A DNA stretch of 64,000 nt from Agrostemma githago (taxonomy: Eukaryota; Streptophyta; Magnoliopsida; Caryophyllales; Caryophyllaceae), in the NCBI GenBank assembly GCA_958450325.1, contig OY288256.1, positions 51,354,953 to 51,418,952 of the forward strand, given 5' to 3'. Both the position numbers and the translations under genes were made by a program. Every line of letters starts with the position of its first letter. Positions within the stretch are counted from its first letter, which is position 1. Positions 51,901 to 63,379 of the stretch are shown one piece after another. Under the pieces are notes generated by a model. It was not told the DNA's origin, did no database searches, and saw nothing but the letters and a program-made list of their open reading frames with translations.

Positions 51901-54418
51901 CATAAGTAAAGCACTGAGAAGGTAGGGAAATGTGTTTAAATGCTAATAGTTTGAAAGTCATAGTTAAAATTGTTTCATATGAGTGATTGCTATACCAAAA
52001 CTAATACACTAATTACTTTTTAATTTTACAGTGAACCTCTCTTTAAGTTTGAAACTATTCAGATTTCAAGGAGGCAGATGTTGATGATATCACAGTCTGG
52101 AAATAATGTTGAGGAACCAATTTTAAATCTTTGGGGATTATTGATGAATGATTTGGAAAAGCTATCATCTCCATCATCCATAAAGCGTGTTTATATGTCT
52201 CCATTTAATAAATATGTGGTAATGTTATATATTCCATCAACAATGTCAACAGTGTAAATATATTTTTGCTCATGAATCTCTTCTAAACACTTCTTTAATG
52301 TTTCAGATTCCTACAAGTGAAATGCAGTTGGATAATGTGCAATTGGTAAACAAATAGATACTCCTTATAACCTTCATTCATTCATTCATTCATTCATTCA
52401 TTCATTCATTCATTCATTCATTCATTCTGTAAACTAATAGTACAATCTTCTTCAAGGTCTTTTTCTGGACAACAGAATTACCATCTATTGTTCTTTACTG
52501 TTTAAACTCAATGACAAAGTCATTTGAAATAATTCACTTTGGGTATCCTGAAGAACGTGACAGCCAACTGAACAGTTCTGAAGCTAAAGATAAATATGTG
52601 AGGACACTGATGTATTGTTTTTACTTTTTTGTACATTGAAAATTATTTCACCTTTGTTGAATACTTTATTATATTTGCAGTGTAATTATTTCTCTGAAAA
52701 ATTCAAGAATAATATCAAATGGGCCAATCAAGTGACAGACTATGAAATAGCGGAATTTATTCCAGATTTTAGTCGTCATTTGGAAATTGACAATGGTATT
52801 TTGTCAATGAGGCTCATGGAAATCAACAATGGGGATAAAAATTATTTTGCCCAAGTGTTCAAACCGGTAAACTTAATTATTCTACTTATATCATTGATAC
52901 TATTTTATGTTTGATTATATTTCCATATATAAATGTTATTGATTGATGTATATGTTCAGAACAATGTTACATATGATAAGTATGTAAGGATGATGAAGGT
53001 GCGGTATTGTCATAAAATACTAACCTCCACCAGGAATCAGATGAAACATACTATTCTGAAAGATGCAAGAAAAATGTCAAGGAAACTTCTGTATGTTATA
53101 GACTTGCACTATGCTATCATATGACTACCATATATTGCACATAAAGCATAAATCATTAACATTTACTGTTCTATAACTTTTCTCAGTAGGGCAGCGGAAC
53201 TCCATGTGGAAAAAATATTCAGTGATGAAGAAATTATTCAAAAATTCTTAAAAGAAACAAAGAAGAAGACCTTTGCAGGAAAGGCAAATGAGAAAAAGAA
53301 GGACTCATATGAAAACATTTTAATTTCATATAACATGTAATATATTCTATCCTGTCCAATGTTTTTTAATTCTTTCATCATAATTAATTTTAAAATTGTT
53401 GATTATTTGAACTATGTTATCTTGCAGGGAAGAGGTTATGGAAACACAATGGATGAATGTAAGCCGAAAGGCGATGCAATCCTTGTTATTACCAAAAGAA
53501 CAACTATATGATATGGTAAATGTTACACTAATATTATAAATTCAAATGCTGCCAAATCAATCTAACAAGTGTTCTTTTAATAGGCAATCGATATAGCTGG
53601 AATATATGCAACATTCAAGAGGAACGATATACTATTCATTCCTACAAAATCAGGGGTAAAATATGTCAAAATTCCTGTACTTAAGTACTTTTTTGGTACA
53701 TAATCATACAGTTGTTTACCTATTGTGTATCCATTGTTACAGGAATTAAACCCAGAAGTATTCTCTTCTCTGACAACGCCATACTGTACTGTATCATACT
53801 TGCCTGAAGATGGTAAATTCTTGAGAAAGGTATAACCATCTAATCTATATACTCCTATACCATTAACACAGTTGAATTTTGTACATGGTTATAGAAGTGT
53901 CTGTTTTGATGTACTTAAGTTAATATGTGTTGAAAATATGTATTACATTACAATAACTGTGAAATGTATACTTTTTCAGATCTTTATCCCAGTTCATATT
54001 GACACACCATTACACTGGATTTTGATTGTGTGTGATTTTGAAGACAAGAAGAATTACATCTTGGATTCAAGTAAAAGGAAGGGTAACAAAGCACGAATTG
54101 ATGTTTGCCACAAAATAATGACAAATATCGCAATCATCATTCAAAACTACTCGGGCTATGAATACATCTCCAAAAAAAATGATGACAAATCCAATGGAGT
54201 ATGTCAAAAATGCAGCTCAACAAAGTAATGGATTTGATTGTGGTGTTTTTGTCTTGAAGTGGATAAATGCATTTCACGACAAGGAGAAATGGACAGACAA
54301 AGATTATTTTAATGACATCAATGACTTTAGTCGTCAAACATGCATAAATCTTATGAGGTGGGATAAGAACTTTGTTAAGGATTTTACAATTGACAGAAAA
54401 TATAAAATTCTATTTTAG
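48908..54418 (+). pseudogene. ULP-A, right copy: heavily decayed ULP1/C48 protease-like gene
   Basis: Exons by splice borders: 48908-48965, 49052-49219, 49325-50497, 50935-51743, 52032-52218, 52307-52345, 52457-52597, 52681-52866, 52960-53090, 53187-53336, 53428-53515, 53584-53655, 53743-53829, 53980-54418. Lesions absent from the left copy: frameshift in an A-run near 49357, frameshift near 50397, stops near 51107 and 51341, frameshift near 51672, and an extra A near 54171-54178 inside the protease domain between Asp and Gln/Cys. The (AAG)n lysine run is shorter here than in the left copy. A (CATT)n tract at about 52374-52426 in an intron is about twice its left-arm length. The encoded motifs otherwise match ULP-A left. 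Confidence 0.85.
50535..50880. repeat. roughly 65-bp tandem repeats in a ULP-A intron, right arm
   Basis: About five units with ACATGGTTAAAACAGTGTCT and TAAGTTACTATGTGTTGCAC, the counterpart of 15340-15690. Two or three further units lie at 51760-51910 and at 54680-54900. Confidence 0.8.
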
Positions 54419-54932
54419 CTGTGTGTATGTAAACAGTCAGTGATGTAAACATTACTTCTTGACAAGAATTTATATAAACATCAACGTTTTTATAATCATT
54501 CTCAGGTGAGTTATGTACATCTAATATGTACATATGTACATTACATAATGACTTATATACTGTACTTTGTAAATTGTTAAACGTAAAACAAAATTAACCT
54601 ATAACGTTCTTCTGTAAATAGTCAAAAACATAAAATGTATAGAGTAATCTAAACCTATAAAATTAACCTATAAAAGTAGTCAAAAACCATGTTTATAGAA
54701 CTGTCTATTTTGACGTACATAAATTGATATCTGTTGAATAAGTTATTATGTGTTGCACATTTTGGAATTTGTACATGCTTAAAACAGTGTCTGTTTTGAT
54801 GTAGATAAGGTACTATGTGTTGCACATATTGAAATTTATACATGCTTAAAACAATGTCTGTTTTGATGTACATAAGTTACTATGGTTAAAACAGTATCTG
54901 TTTTGATGCACATATTGATATTTATCAAGAAA

Positions 54933-55318
54933 CTGAACCTTAAGAGTAGGGTACCGCATAAGACGGGACGGAAAAGGGTTTATGGTTGGATTAGGCGGAC
55001 CCGCTTCGCGGATCCGCCTAATCCAACCCTAAACCCTTTTCCTTATTCAAGGTCACTAAACCCGCAAGAAACTGAAGCCTAAGAGGGTATTGGTGAACCC
55101 TGTCGTGGATGTGATTCAAAGATGGGACACTGAACCTTAAGAGTAGGGTACCGCATAAGACCGGACGGAAAAGGGTTTAGGGTTGGATTAGGCGGACCCG
55201 CGAAGCGGGTCCGCCTAATCCAACCCTAAACCCTTTTCCTTATTCAAGGTCACTAAACCCGCAAGAAACTGAACCCTAAGAGGGTATTGGTGAACCCTGT
55301 CGTGGATGTGATTCAAAG
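54933..55318. repeat. two tandem 197-bp GC-rich hairpin units, right arm
   Basis: Units start at 54933 and 55130. Each contains a 73-nt hairpin (54970-55042 and 55167-55239) with a 35-bp stem. The loop is TTC in the first and GAA in the second, that is, inverted. Stem words are GGGTTTAGGGTTGG (one base changed in the first) and GGATTAGGCGGACCCGC. Flanks carry GGTACCGCATAAGAC and GTGAACCCTGTCGTGGATGT. Confidence 0.9.
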
Positions 55319-55319
55319 A

Positions 55320-56110
55320 GGGTTATGTACAACTGATATAGAATTATGTACAATGATGTCCTAAGATTGGTTATGTACAGTTGATATTGAATTATGTACC
55401 ATGATGTCCTCAAATGGGTTATGTACAGCTGATATAGAAATATGTACAATGATGCCTAAGATTGGTTATGTACAGTTGATATTGAATTATGTACCATGAT
55501 GTCCTCAAATGGGTTATGTACAGCTGATATAGAAATATGTACAATGATGTCCTCAAATGGGTTATGTACAGCTGATATAGAATTATGTACCTTATATAAT
55601 GACCCTACGTCCTGTACATAATAATGAATACAGTGTACATAATTATTTAGGAATATATACAGTTTGCATTGTGTTTTTTAATTAAAAATATGATATACAT
55701 AATTATGAATACAGTGTATATAACTAATTATTTAGTATCTGTACATTTTCAGTTTAGGATGTAAATAGATGAGTTATGTACAACTAATATAGAATTATGT
55801 ACAATGATGTCCTCAGATAAATTATGTACAGCTGATATAAAATTATGTACAGCTGATATAGAAATATGTACAATGATGTCCTCAAATGGGTTATGTACAG
55901 CTGATATAGAATTATGTACCTTATATAATGACCCTACGTCCTGTACATAATAATGAATACAGTGTACATAATTATTTAGGAAGATATACAGTTTGTAAAT
56001 TGTTACAAGCGCAACAAAATTTCTACTTTAAGATGTAACTAGATGAGTTATGTACAACTAATATAGAATTATGTCTAGTGATGTCCTCAGATGGATTATG
56101 TAGAACTGAT
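55320..56110. repeat. subterminal repeats, right arm
   Basis: Mirror of 9290-9990: repeated GGTTATGTACAGCTGATATA and ATGTACAATGATGTCCTCA. From 56111 to 56770 is the terminal non-coding part of the arm. Confidence 0.75.
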
Positions 56111-56768
56111 ATCAAAATATCAACATTATTCAGTGACAAATATGTACATCATAAGTTATCAAAATAATTCAGCAGAGAATCAGTACAGAATCTACGTAAT
56201 TCTTGATAATCGATTGTCTACTTGGATCAGCAGGTTCATAATCAGTTTTCTCTAAACGAATTGTTCAGGATTACAATCAAATCTGCAAGTGAAAATGACG
56301 ACAATCAAATCAAGAACAGAAATCGTTGATAATCAAGCATAGAATTCCTTGATAATCAAGAACAGAATTCGTAAAATCAATTCTACGAACGAATTTACAA
56401 AGTGAACAAAATGAAATCTGCAACTTAAATGATGATAATCGAATGATGAAGATCTGCAATTGAAATGATGAAGACGCTCGATTTTACGAGTGAGCACAAT
56501 TAAATCTGCAAGTAAAAATGATGAAGATCAAACGATGAAGATCTGCAACGGAACTGATGAAGATGATCGACTGATTTGAATGAAAAAATAAACAAATTTC
56601 TAGAGAGAGAAAGTCGACTAATTCAACAGGAAAGGAAGGAGATGGCGCGCGTTTGTTTTTGTGCTTAGAATTTTGATCAAGCCTGGTCCGTTGATCTCAA
56701 TTAGATCTAACGGCCCAGATGCTGCCTCAACGGTTGCAGGGAGTTAGGCTGCCTCAATGGATCCCGAA

Positions 56769-56770
<2 letters not shown>

Positions 56771-56804
<34 letters not shown>
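56771..56804. repeat. (TA)n tract between the giant element and the next element
   Basis: About 17 TA units; right flank of the foldback element and left flank of the element that starts at 56805. Confidence 0.95.
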
Positions 56805-56810
<6 letters not shown>

Positions 56811-59016
56811 GGATCTGGTATAAACATACCAATTTGGTGTAAATACCCTAATAATCTAGACCGTTGATCTAATATTTGATCAACGGTGGAGATTAGATCT
56901 AAGAAATACACAAAACTTGTTTCCACATGGGTCATTCTAATTTTTCGTTCTCTCTCCTCATTTTGTTTTTGCTACTCTCTTTGCTGCATCTACATCTTCA
57001 ACCTCTTCAACACCATTTTTCAATTTGCTTCAGTTCCTTCACTCCGATTTCCTCTAATCTTCTACCGCATTTTTCATCGTCATAAATTTCCCCTAATTTC
57101 CTCAATATCGATATTTTCGTTTATTTATTACTTCAATTTCTTCAATTCAATTTGATATTTTGCTCAATATATGTTAGTATAAAATTTAATTTCTTCAATT
57201 CGATTTTGATTTCGATTATGTTCATTGTGATCATAATTTTTGTTTATTCTTCCGATTTCCTCTAATATAGCTTCATTGTTTTGTTTCAACAATTATTTTT
57301 GAGTTGTTAGGGTTTTTAATTTTGGATGATAATTGTGTATGTATAAGATCAGTATTTCCATGATAATTACAATATTTCAATTATATAAGTATTCCAAGCT
57401 ATAATATCAAGAATTCCAAGATATAACACCAAATATTCCAAGATATAACACCAAGTATTCCAACTATTATAATTATTGTATTATAAACATCGTATGCTTT
57501 CATCGTCTGAGTTGTATACTTGTATGAATGTCTTCAACGTCATATCGTCCCATCCTTTTGATTGAGTTATAAAGATTTCCGAGTGACTCCTGCATATATA
57601 TCATATTTATTAAGCAACTACTCTAATATTCAGTTACTCCAACACATATATTCAAGCACTACTCCAACATATATACTCAGTTACTCCAACACATATATTC
57701 AATTACTCCAACACATATATTCAATTCTGAGTTATACATGTTCAGCTATTCTATTCCAGAATCACAGTTATTCTAATGCTCATGTTCAGCTATTCCAATA
57801 TTAGACATCAGTTACTCTATGTTCATGTTCAGTTATTCCAACATATACTCAAGTTTTCCAATTACTCCAACATATATACTCAGTTACTCCAACACATATA
57901 TTCAATTACTCCAACGCATATAATCAAGTATTCCAACATATACATTCTAGTACTCCAACATATATATTCAAGTATTCCAACATACATATTCAAGTATTCC
58001 AACATACGTATTCAAATATTCCAGCACATATATATTCCAACATACTAAGTACTCCAACATATATACTCAGTTACTCCAACACATATATTCAGCTATTCCA
58101 ACACATATATTCAAGTATTCCAACACATATATTCAATTACTCTATAAAATTCTGAGATACGTATACTCAAGTACTCTAAATAATCCAACATATATACTTA
58201 GTTACTCCAACACATATATTCAAGTATTCCAACACTTATATTCAAGTACTCAATGAAATTCTGAGATACGTATACTCAAGTACTCTAATTACTCCAACAT
58301 ATATACTCAGTTACTCCAACATATATATTCAACTATTCCAACATATATATTCAAGTACTCTATAAATTCTGAGATTACCTTCAAGTTAATTCATGTCTTC
58401 TATGTTGAAATAGAAATTCATCATAAAGAATTCCGGAAAAACGAATATATGTTCATCAACAACGAATAGTTATTCAAAAATGAATATATGTCATGACAAA
58501 TTACCTTAAAAAACGAATAAGTATTCAAAAACAAATAGGTATTGAAGCATAACGATATTACCTTCATGTTCATCAACAATAGGTTCATGCTCGGTGGAAT
58601 TCGTTCTCATAAAAAATGAATTTCGTACGAAATTTCTGGAAAATCGAATGAATTGAACGGATTTTTGAAAAATTGAACGAATTGAATGAAGTAATTTTCA
58701 ATCAAATCTTACGATTGAGCAATATGAACATATGATTGAGCAATTTTACGATTAATTAGACGTTTCAATTTGAAAGATAAGATCAATTTTTGAGAGGAAG
58801 AATTTTGAGGAAAAAAATTGGGGGTTTTACGTAACCCTAAAGACAAAGAGAGGAGAGAGAAAAAAAGGAGAGAGAAAGAGATGAGGGATGGAAGGATTTT
58901 TGGGAGGGTTTTGTTATCTTTTGAGGATTAATCTTGACCGTCGATCTTGTAAGATCTAACGGACCTGATTGTTAGCGTATTTACACCAAATTTGATGTTT
59001 ACACCAAATCCCACCT

Positions 59017-59018
<2 letters not shown>
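56805..59018. mobile_element. 2.2-kb TIR element flanked by (TA)n
   Basis: The ends are degenerate inverted repeats of about 80 bp: left GGATCTGGTATAAACAT ... AATTTGGTGTAAATACCCTA; right, read inward, GGATTTGGTGTAAACATC ... AATTTGGTGTAAATACGCTA. Both continue into a (A/G)CCGTTGATCT-like stretch. No transposase is seen; the interior is mostly a minisatellite. The architecture (inverted ends, TA microsatellite targets) is the same as that of the giant element, but the sequences are unrelated. Confidence 0.7.
57600..58375. repeat. roughly 23-bp minisatellite
   Basis: More than 25 imperfect copies of TTACTCCAACACATATATTC. Frames at 57562-58048 rich in Y, S, I and Q are translations of the repeat and not genes. 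Confidence 0.9.

Positions 59019-59094
<76 letters not shown>
59019..59094. repeat. (TA)n tract
   Basis: 38 TA units between two inserted elements. Confidence 0.95.
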
Positions 59095-59096
<2 letters not shown>

Positions 59097-59293
59097 AGGT
59101 AGGTTCAAATAAGGTCCACAGTTTTTTTAAGTCTATATTGAAGTTACAGATGACATACGCTAAAGTTGCATTTGTTCAAAATTGATATATATACAAATGC
59201 CACTTTAGCGTATGTCATCTGTAACTTCAATATAGACTTAAAAAAATTGTGGACCTTATTTACACCAAATTTGATGTTTACACCAAATCCCAC

Positions 59294-59296
<3 letters not shown>
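59095..59296. mobile_element. 202-bp hairpin element flanked by (TA)n
   Basis: An inner inverted repeat of about 68 bp per arm, with AAGTCTATATTGAAGTTACA and its complement, encloses a loop of about 16 bp. The right end (TTTACACCAAATTTGATGTT ... CCCACCTC) is the same as that of the 56805-59018 element. The left end seems to have lost about 30 bp of the matching repeat. It is a non-coding MITE-like relative; the transcript would form a long near-perfect hairpin. Confidence 0.75.

Positions 59297-59389
<93 letters not shown>
59297..59389. repeat. (TA)n followed by (GA)n
   Basis: TA units to 59358, then about 15 GA units. A compound microsatellite between inserted elements. Confidence 0.95.
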
Positions 59390-59391
<2 letters not shown>

Positions 59392-60896
59392 AAGATCGGG
59401 TGAGAACCCATACTATGGTGAGAACTGTGAGAACCCTTTACAACCCTTAGATTAGTGTACCCTTTTTCAATTTTAGCGTACCCTTTCCAATTTCAATTTT
59501 AGCGTACCCTTTTTCAATTTTAACGTACCCTTTTTCATTTTCAATTTTAGCGTACCTTTTTCAATTTTAGCGTATCCTTTTTCAATTTCAATTTTAGCGT
59601 ACCCTTTTCAATTTCAATTTTAGCGTACTCTTTTTCAATTTTAACGTACCTTTTTTCAATTTTAGCGTATCCTTTTCCAATTTTAATGTGGTATATACTG
59701 GCAGAACTGTAGGTAGTCATCAAGACAATGAGTTCATTTGTCCATCGACAATATGAAGCAAAGCGGGGTTTGCAATGAAAGTTATAAACAACTGTGTTAC
59801 AGTGTCGTAGAATCAAACAACTGTCTTACAGCAATGAAATATCGTCGTGTACTGCAATTATAGAGAAAATAAGATGGTTTGCTGGGACTCAATTATGCCA
59901 ACGAAACTAAGTCAAACCATCAACAAAACAAAAAAAAACAAAAAAAAACAACAAAGCATCAAGCAAGTACAATCTGCAATCGATCAAACCATGTAAACAA
60001 ACAACTTTCAACCCATAATCATGAAGAAACCTCAATTATCATAGCAACACCTAAATTATCTCGACAAAACCTCAATAATCACAAAAGAAAGTAAAGTATC
60101 AACAAAACAAATTAAAACATCACGATGGCATTGATTCAAAAATCCAATCAATTGACCGATCAAAACTCATCATCACACATAACTACATAAGAAACAAAAT
60201 TATATTATAATCAACATTAAGTAAAAAAACTCAATTATGCCAACTAAACTAAGTCAAGTCATCATAAACAAAAGAAAACATCAAGCAGCATTATCTGCCA
60301 TTGATCAAACCAGGAAGAAACCTCAATTATCAACATAAAACTAAATTATCGCAAAGAAAAAATCAAATCATCGACTAAGCGAAGTAAAACAGTTTGAAAT
60401 CAAATTAATCTAGTTTAGCAAGCAGTAATCGACTAGTCAAGTAATTGCATGATGTTGATGATAACGATTGAACTAACCGATTGATCGAACTAAATGAACG
60501 ATTGAATTGAACTAAATGAACGATTGAGTTGATATCATCGATTGCAGAAAAGCAGAGTAATTAAGAAGATTGAGTGAGGAATATCTGGATATTGCGAAGA
60601 AGATCGAGGATTGAAGACAAATGATATTGCGAAGAAGATCGAGGGTTGAAGACAAATTTTCTTAGTTGTATGATACAGTGAGAGTTGGATAATGTTAGGG
60701 TTCAGATTGCAATAATAAAATTGGGGGGAATTGAGGGAAATCGTTCATTTGCTTCAGTTGGTGGGAAATTGAGGAAAATGGGGGGTAAGGGAATTAATTG
60801 GGGAAAAGTTAATCTCAGCCATCCATTCACATAATAGGATCTGATGGCTGAGAAGAATTCTCACGGTTCTCATTGAAAGAGTGGTTCTCACATGAA

Positions 60897-60898
<2 letters not shown>
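59390..60898. mobile_element. 1.5-kb TIR-like element flanked by (TA)n
   Basis: The left end reads GGTGAGAACCC ... GGTGAGAACTGTGAGAACCC. The right end read inward is TGTGAGAACCACTC ... ATGAGAACCGTGAGAATTC, an imperfect inverted repeat. At 59458-59690 lies a tandem repeat of 22-28 bp (TTTTAGCGTACCCTTTTTCAA). The rest is AT-rich with many TCAA(A)C words; the frames inside (59547-59816, 59879-60094) have no domain. No transposase. Confidence 0.55.

Positions 60899-60971
<73 letters not shown>
60899..60971. repeat. (TA)n tract, right end of the element train
   Basis: About 36 TA units; host-like sequence resumes after it. Confidence 0.95.
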
Positions 60972-60974
<3 letters not shown>

Positions 60975-61009
60975 TCGTATCAAAAAGAACGGTTCAGTAC
61001 AATGACAAC

Positions 61010-61239
61010 TATTTTAATTATATTAAACAACATGGGTCCGCCTATAACCGTGCTATTTGTGAAAACTTAAATAGGACGGTGTCGTCCTCAATCGTCCTAT
61101 TTGTAATCAATTAAGTAAGACAGTTTGACCTTCTTTGAATCGCGCTATTTGATTTAATAGGACGGTGACCTAAAGGAAAGTTCCTTAACGAATAAAGGAT
61201 GGTTAAGAACCATCCCATTTAATCTTAATTGTAGTAGTG
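61010..61239 (+). mobile_element. one end of a second CACTA-type transposon
   Basis: Ends GTAGTAGTG at 61239 (CACTACTAC inward). Subterminal direct and inverted copies of AATAGGACGGT / CGTCCTATT occur at about 61030-61170. No transposase or other end in the window. Its repeats differ from those of the CACTA end at 3165. From 61240 to 62180 I see no gene. Confidence 0.5.
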
Positions 61240-62183
61240 TTTGAGATGACGAGATACATATTTGGTTATGCATTGAACAAGTCAGAATTATTTTCAATCA
61301 CAATTGTTGGAGTATTATTTGAAATGAAGATCAAAGAGTCATGAACGACAAGTCGACTATGTCCATATTGTAAGTTTCGAAGAAATATTATATTAAAATT
61401 ATCAAGGATTTCTATTGATTGAATTGAAGATACCAAATTTGTCAGTTATGATATATCCATTTCAACGTCGTGATTGAAATGGATTCTCTCCCTCTCTGAT
61501 TCTCTCTTTCTCTTGTGTCACTCTATTTATTCTCTCTTTGTTTCACAATAATTTTGATTTTACCATCCCATGGTAGAATGAATATGGCAACTCACTCAAA
61601 TGGATCATTCATTCGTCTCATGATATAAAATTACGTATGGTTTATGATAACAATTAACAAGTTATCATTTGTCGATAGTTAAAGATAGTTTAACGTAAGA
61701 CAAAGTGGAACAATACAAGTTGCTTGCTTAAGTGACAAGCCAATGTAATTTTCAAGCACTTTAAATACAAATTAATTAAAGATAGTAGAATATAATTTGC
61801 GTGACAAACTGACTGAGAATATAATTTGTAAACTACGTATTTTATTACTTGGTTACCTAAAATGATTACTTTTCATTTACACCGTAAAATGAATGGTTAC
61901 TTTTATCTCGATCGTATTGGACAACAGTAATAGTTATAGGGTATAATTTGCGTGTGATGTTTAAAAATCAAAGTATCTAACCATGCATTACTGTATAGCA
62001 TATCAGGCTGTACAGCTACTTTAATCAATTAGTGGTTGCTATATGAATGTGTTCAAGTTGCATTAATATATGATCGATTAGCAAGCTGTTTTTATTCCTG
62101 AAAATAGAATCAACTTGCCACATTAATCATTTATCTAGCTAATTAAGTTGTGTGACTAAGTTTGGGGGTTTTAGTATGGAGTA

Positions 62184-62273
62184 CTCCTTCCGTACCACTA
62201 AGATATTCTCATTTTTATTCATTTGTGAGAGATATAATATTGAAATGGGAAGATTTTAGTGGTATAGAGGGAG
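62184..62273. mobile_element. short Stowaway-type MITE
   Basis: 90 bp, with ends CTCCTTCCGTACCACTAA and, inward from the right, CTCCCTCTATACCACTAA. Flanked by TA on both sides (62182-62183, 62274-62275). Confidence 0.8.
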
Positions 62274-62863
62274 TACAAGTTTTGCATGTACGTATACGTT
62301 AAATTTAATTGCTTTTGGTTTGACGAGAGATTTTTGTAAGTTTCAACCCTTAAATTAGACACAAATTCTTGTTTGTGACGGGAATATCCGTCACAAATAT
62401 ATGACGGGTCAAATAGGTGGGCTAAGACAAAAGTGAGATTGGTGGGACCTAGATAAATAATTATTTTTTTCTCCTAAAGTGGTACTTACTTAAACCATCT
62501 TAAGCTTATCCGTCGCAAGAGAGACCAACTGTAAATTACATGCATCTAGGTTTTACGCAGTAACTCGTAACTATTAAATAAGAAATCTTTTGTCCTTATA
62601 ATTCTACAAGAATCTAATTCCAACTTAATCGAAAAATAAATCCTCACATTAAGGGTTTCATATAAAAATTCAGTGTGACTTTTTGACATCAACAATTCCG
62701 AATTATTGTCATGAATCGATTAAATATGGTCTTTAATTGACATAACGTTAGTGATTATAATTCACCATTTAGTTCTTTATATAATCACGAGTGTTTAAAA
62801 TTTAAAATAGGATTCAAGATTGGAATACTTGTTGGCACAAACATTTGAATAAGAACCGAAATG

Positions 62864-63019
62864 TCCCACATCGACTGATATAAGTAAGTTTGACTGTGGC
62901 ACTGAGTGAGTTATGAGTAGTATCCGGACCCAACCAAAATCGGGTCCCACGATCCACGAGGGTTTGGGCCTACACTATACTACTAGAGCTCGCTCTTAAT
63001 CTATCAAGGCCTATAAATA
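62864..63019 (+). promoter_or_regulatory. USE-like motif and downstream TATA box
   Basis: TCCCACATCG at 62864-62873 and TATAAATA at 63012-63019. No snRNA-like sequence follows, and no frame starts close by. It may be a decayed LTR or a promoter of a gene I cannot see. The interval 62280-62860 has an imperfect inverted pair (TTGTGACGGGAATATCCGTC and its relative near 62510) but no gene. Confidence 0.3.
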
Positions 63020-63242
63020 AGTATCACGATGGGCCCCCACCATTCTCGTCTTTTTCATGCAGACGTGTCAACATAACTGCCTACAAATCTACACAAACGA
63101 TGGTGACATCATCAATTTTTAGGCCTTGGGGCCATCATTAAATTGATTTCTTAGCTAAAGCAACGGTTATAATTAGGTTTAATAGGATGATTGATTACCA
63201 CAATTTACCTTAAAAATGCATTTATTTTTTGTTAAGCAAAAA

Positions 63243-63379
63243 CTTGTATGAGACCGTTTCACGGTAATTTATTGTGAGACGTTTCATATAAGAGTTGGTT
63301 ACTAAATTTGTAACCACCCCCTATGGCCCCTATGTGAGAGGTCTCACGATAAAATTATCGTGAAACGGTCTCACGCGAG
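63243..63379. mobile_element. 137-bp MITE-like inverted repeat
   Basis: The left end TGAGACCGTTTCACGGTAATTT and the right end, read inward GTGAGACCGTTTCACGATAA, are nearly identical inverted repeats, with GTGAGA words between. Related to the worn copy at 6125-6243. Downstream, 63380-64000 holds a (TA)n tract at 63659-63693 and no gene that I can support. Confidence 0.65.

Larger units (their letters stand above)
8662..56770. mobile_element. 48.1-kb foldback (palindromic) transposon carrying ULP, F-box-like and XS genes
   Basis: The left end reads GATTAGGGATCCATTGAGGC and the right end reads GATTCGGGATCCATTGAGGC on the opposite strand. Similarity continues inward through every gene to about 30297 and 35322. 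Each arm contains, outside to inside, subterminal GTACAT repeats, a GC-rich hairpin unit, ULP-A, ULP-B, FBX1, XS and FBX2. Both ends abut (TA)n. No transposase is recognised. Carriage of ULP1-like genes is known from Arabidopsis Mutator-like elements (KI genes) and long-armed foldback elements are known as FARE, so a Mutator-related, trans-mobilised element is the best guess. An alternative is two head-to-head copies of a roughly 24-kb element. The arms differ by private insertions and many substitutions, so they have existed side by side for some time. Confidence 0.85.
35322..56770 (-). repeat. right arm of the palindrome
   Basis: Inverted counterpart of the left arm. Private features are a duplicated hairpin unit (54933-55318), an extra segment at about 37735-38515 and a longer repeat array inside ULP-B (45075-45520). 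The inner border is where the match ends, next to GTACTGAACATAAG (about 35322-35336). Confidence 0.9.

Noticed and set aside
8662..56770. The palindrome as an assembly or sequencing artefact (read-through hairpin chimera)
   Set aside because: The arms differ by about 2% substitutions in FBX2, by private insertions (10782-11850, 37735-38515) and by array lengths. A chimera would be identical.
57562..58048. Open frames in the TTACTCCAACACATATATTC array
   Set aside because: Translations of a minisatellite.
59166..61070. Frames made of YIYIYI repeats
   Set aside because: Translations of (TA)n.
62864..63019. An snRNA gene after the TCCCACATCG motif
   Set aside because: The TATA box is too far from the motif (about 148 bp) and no U-snRNA sequence follows.
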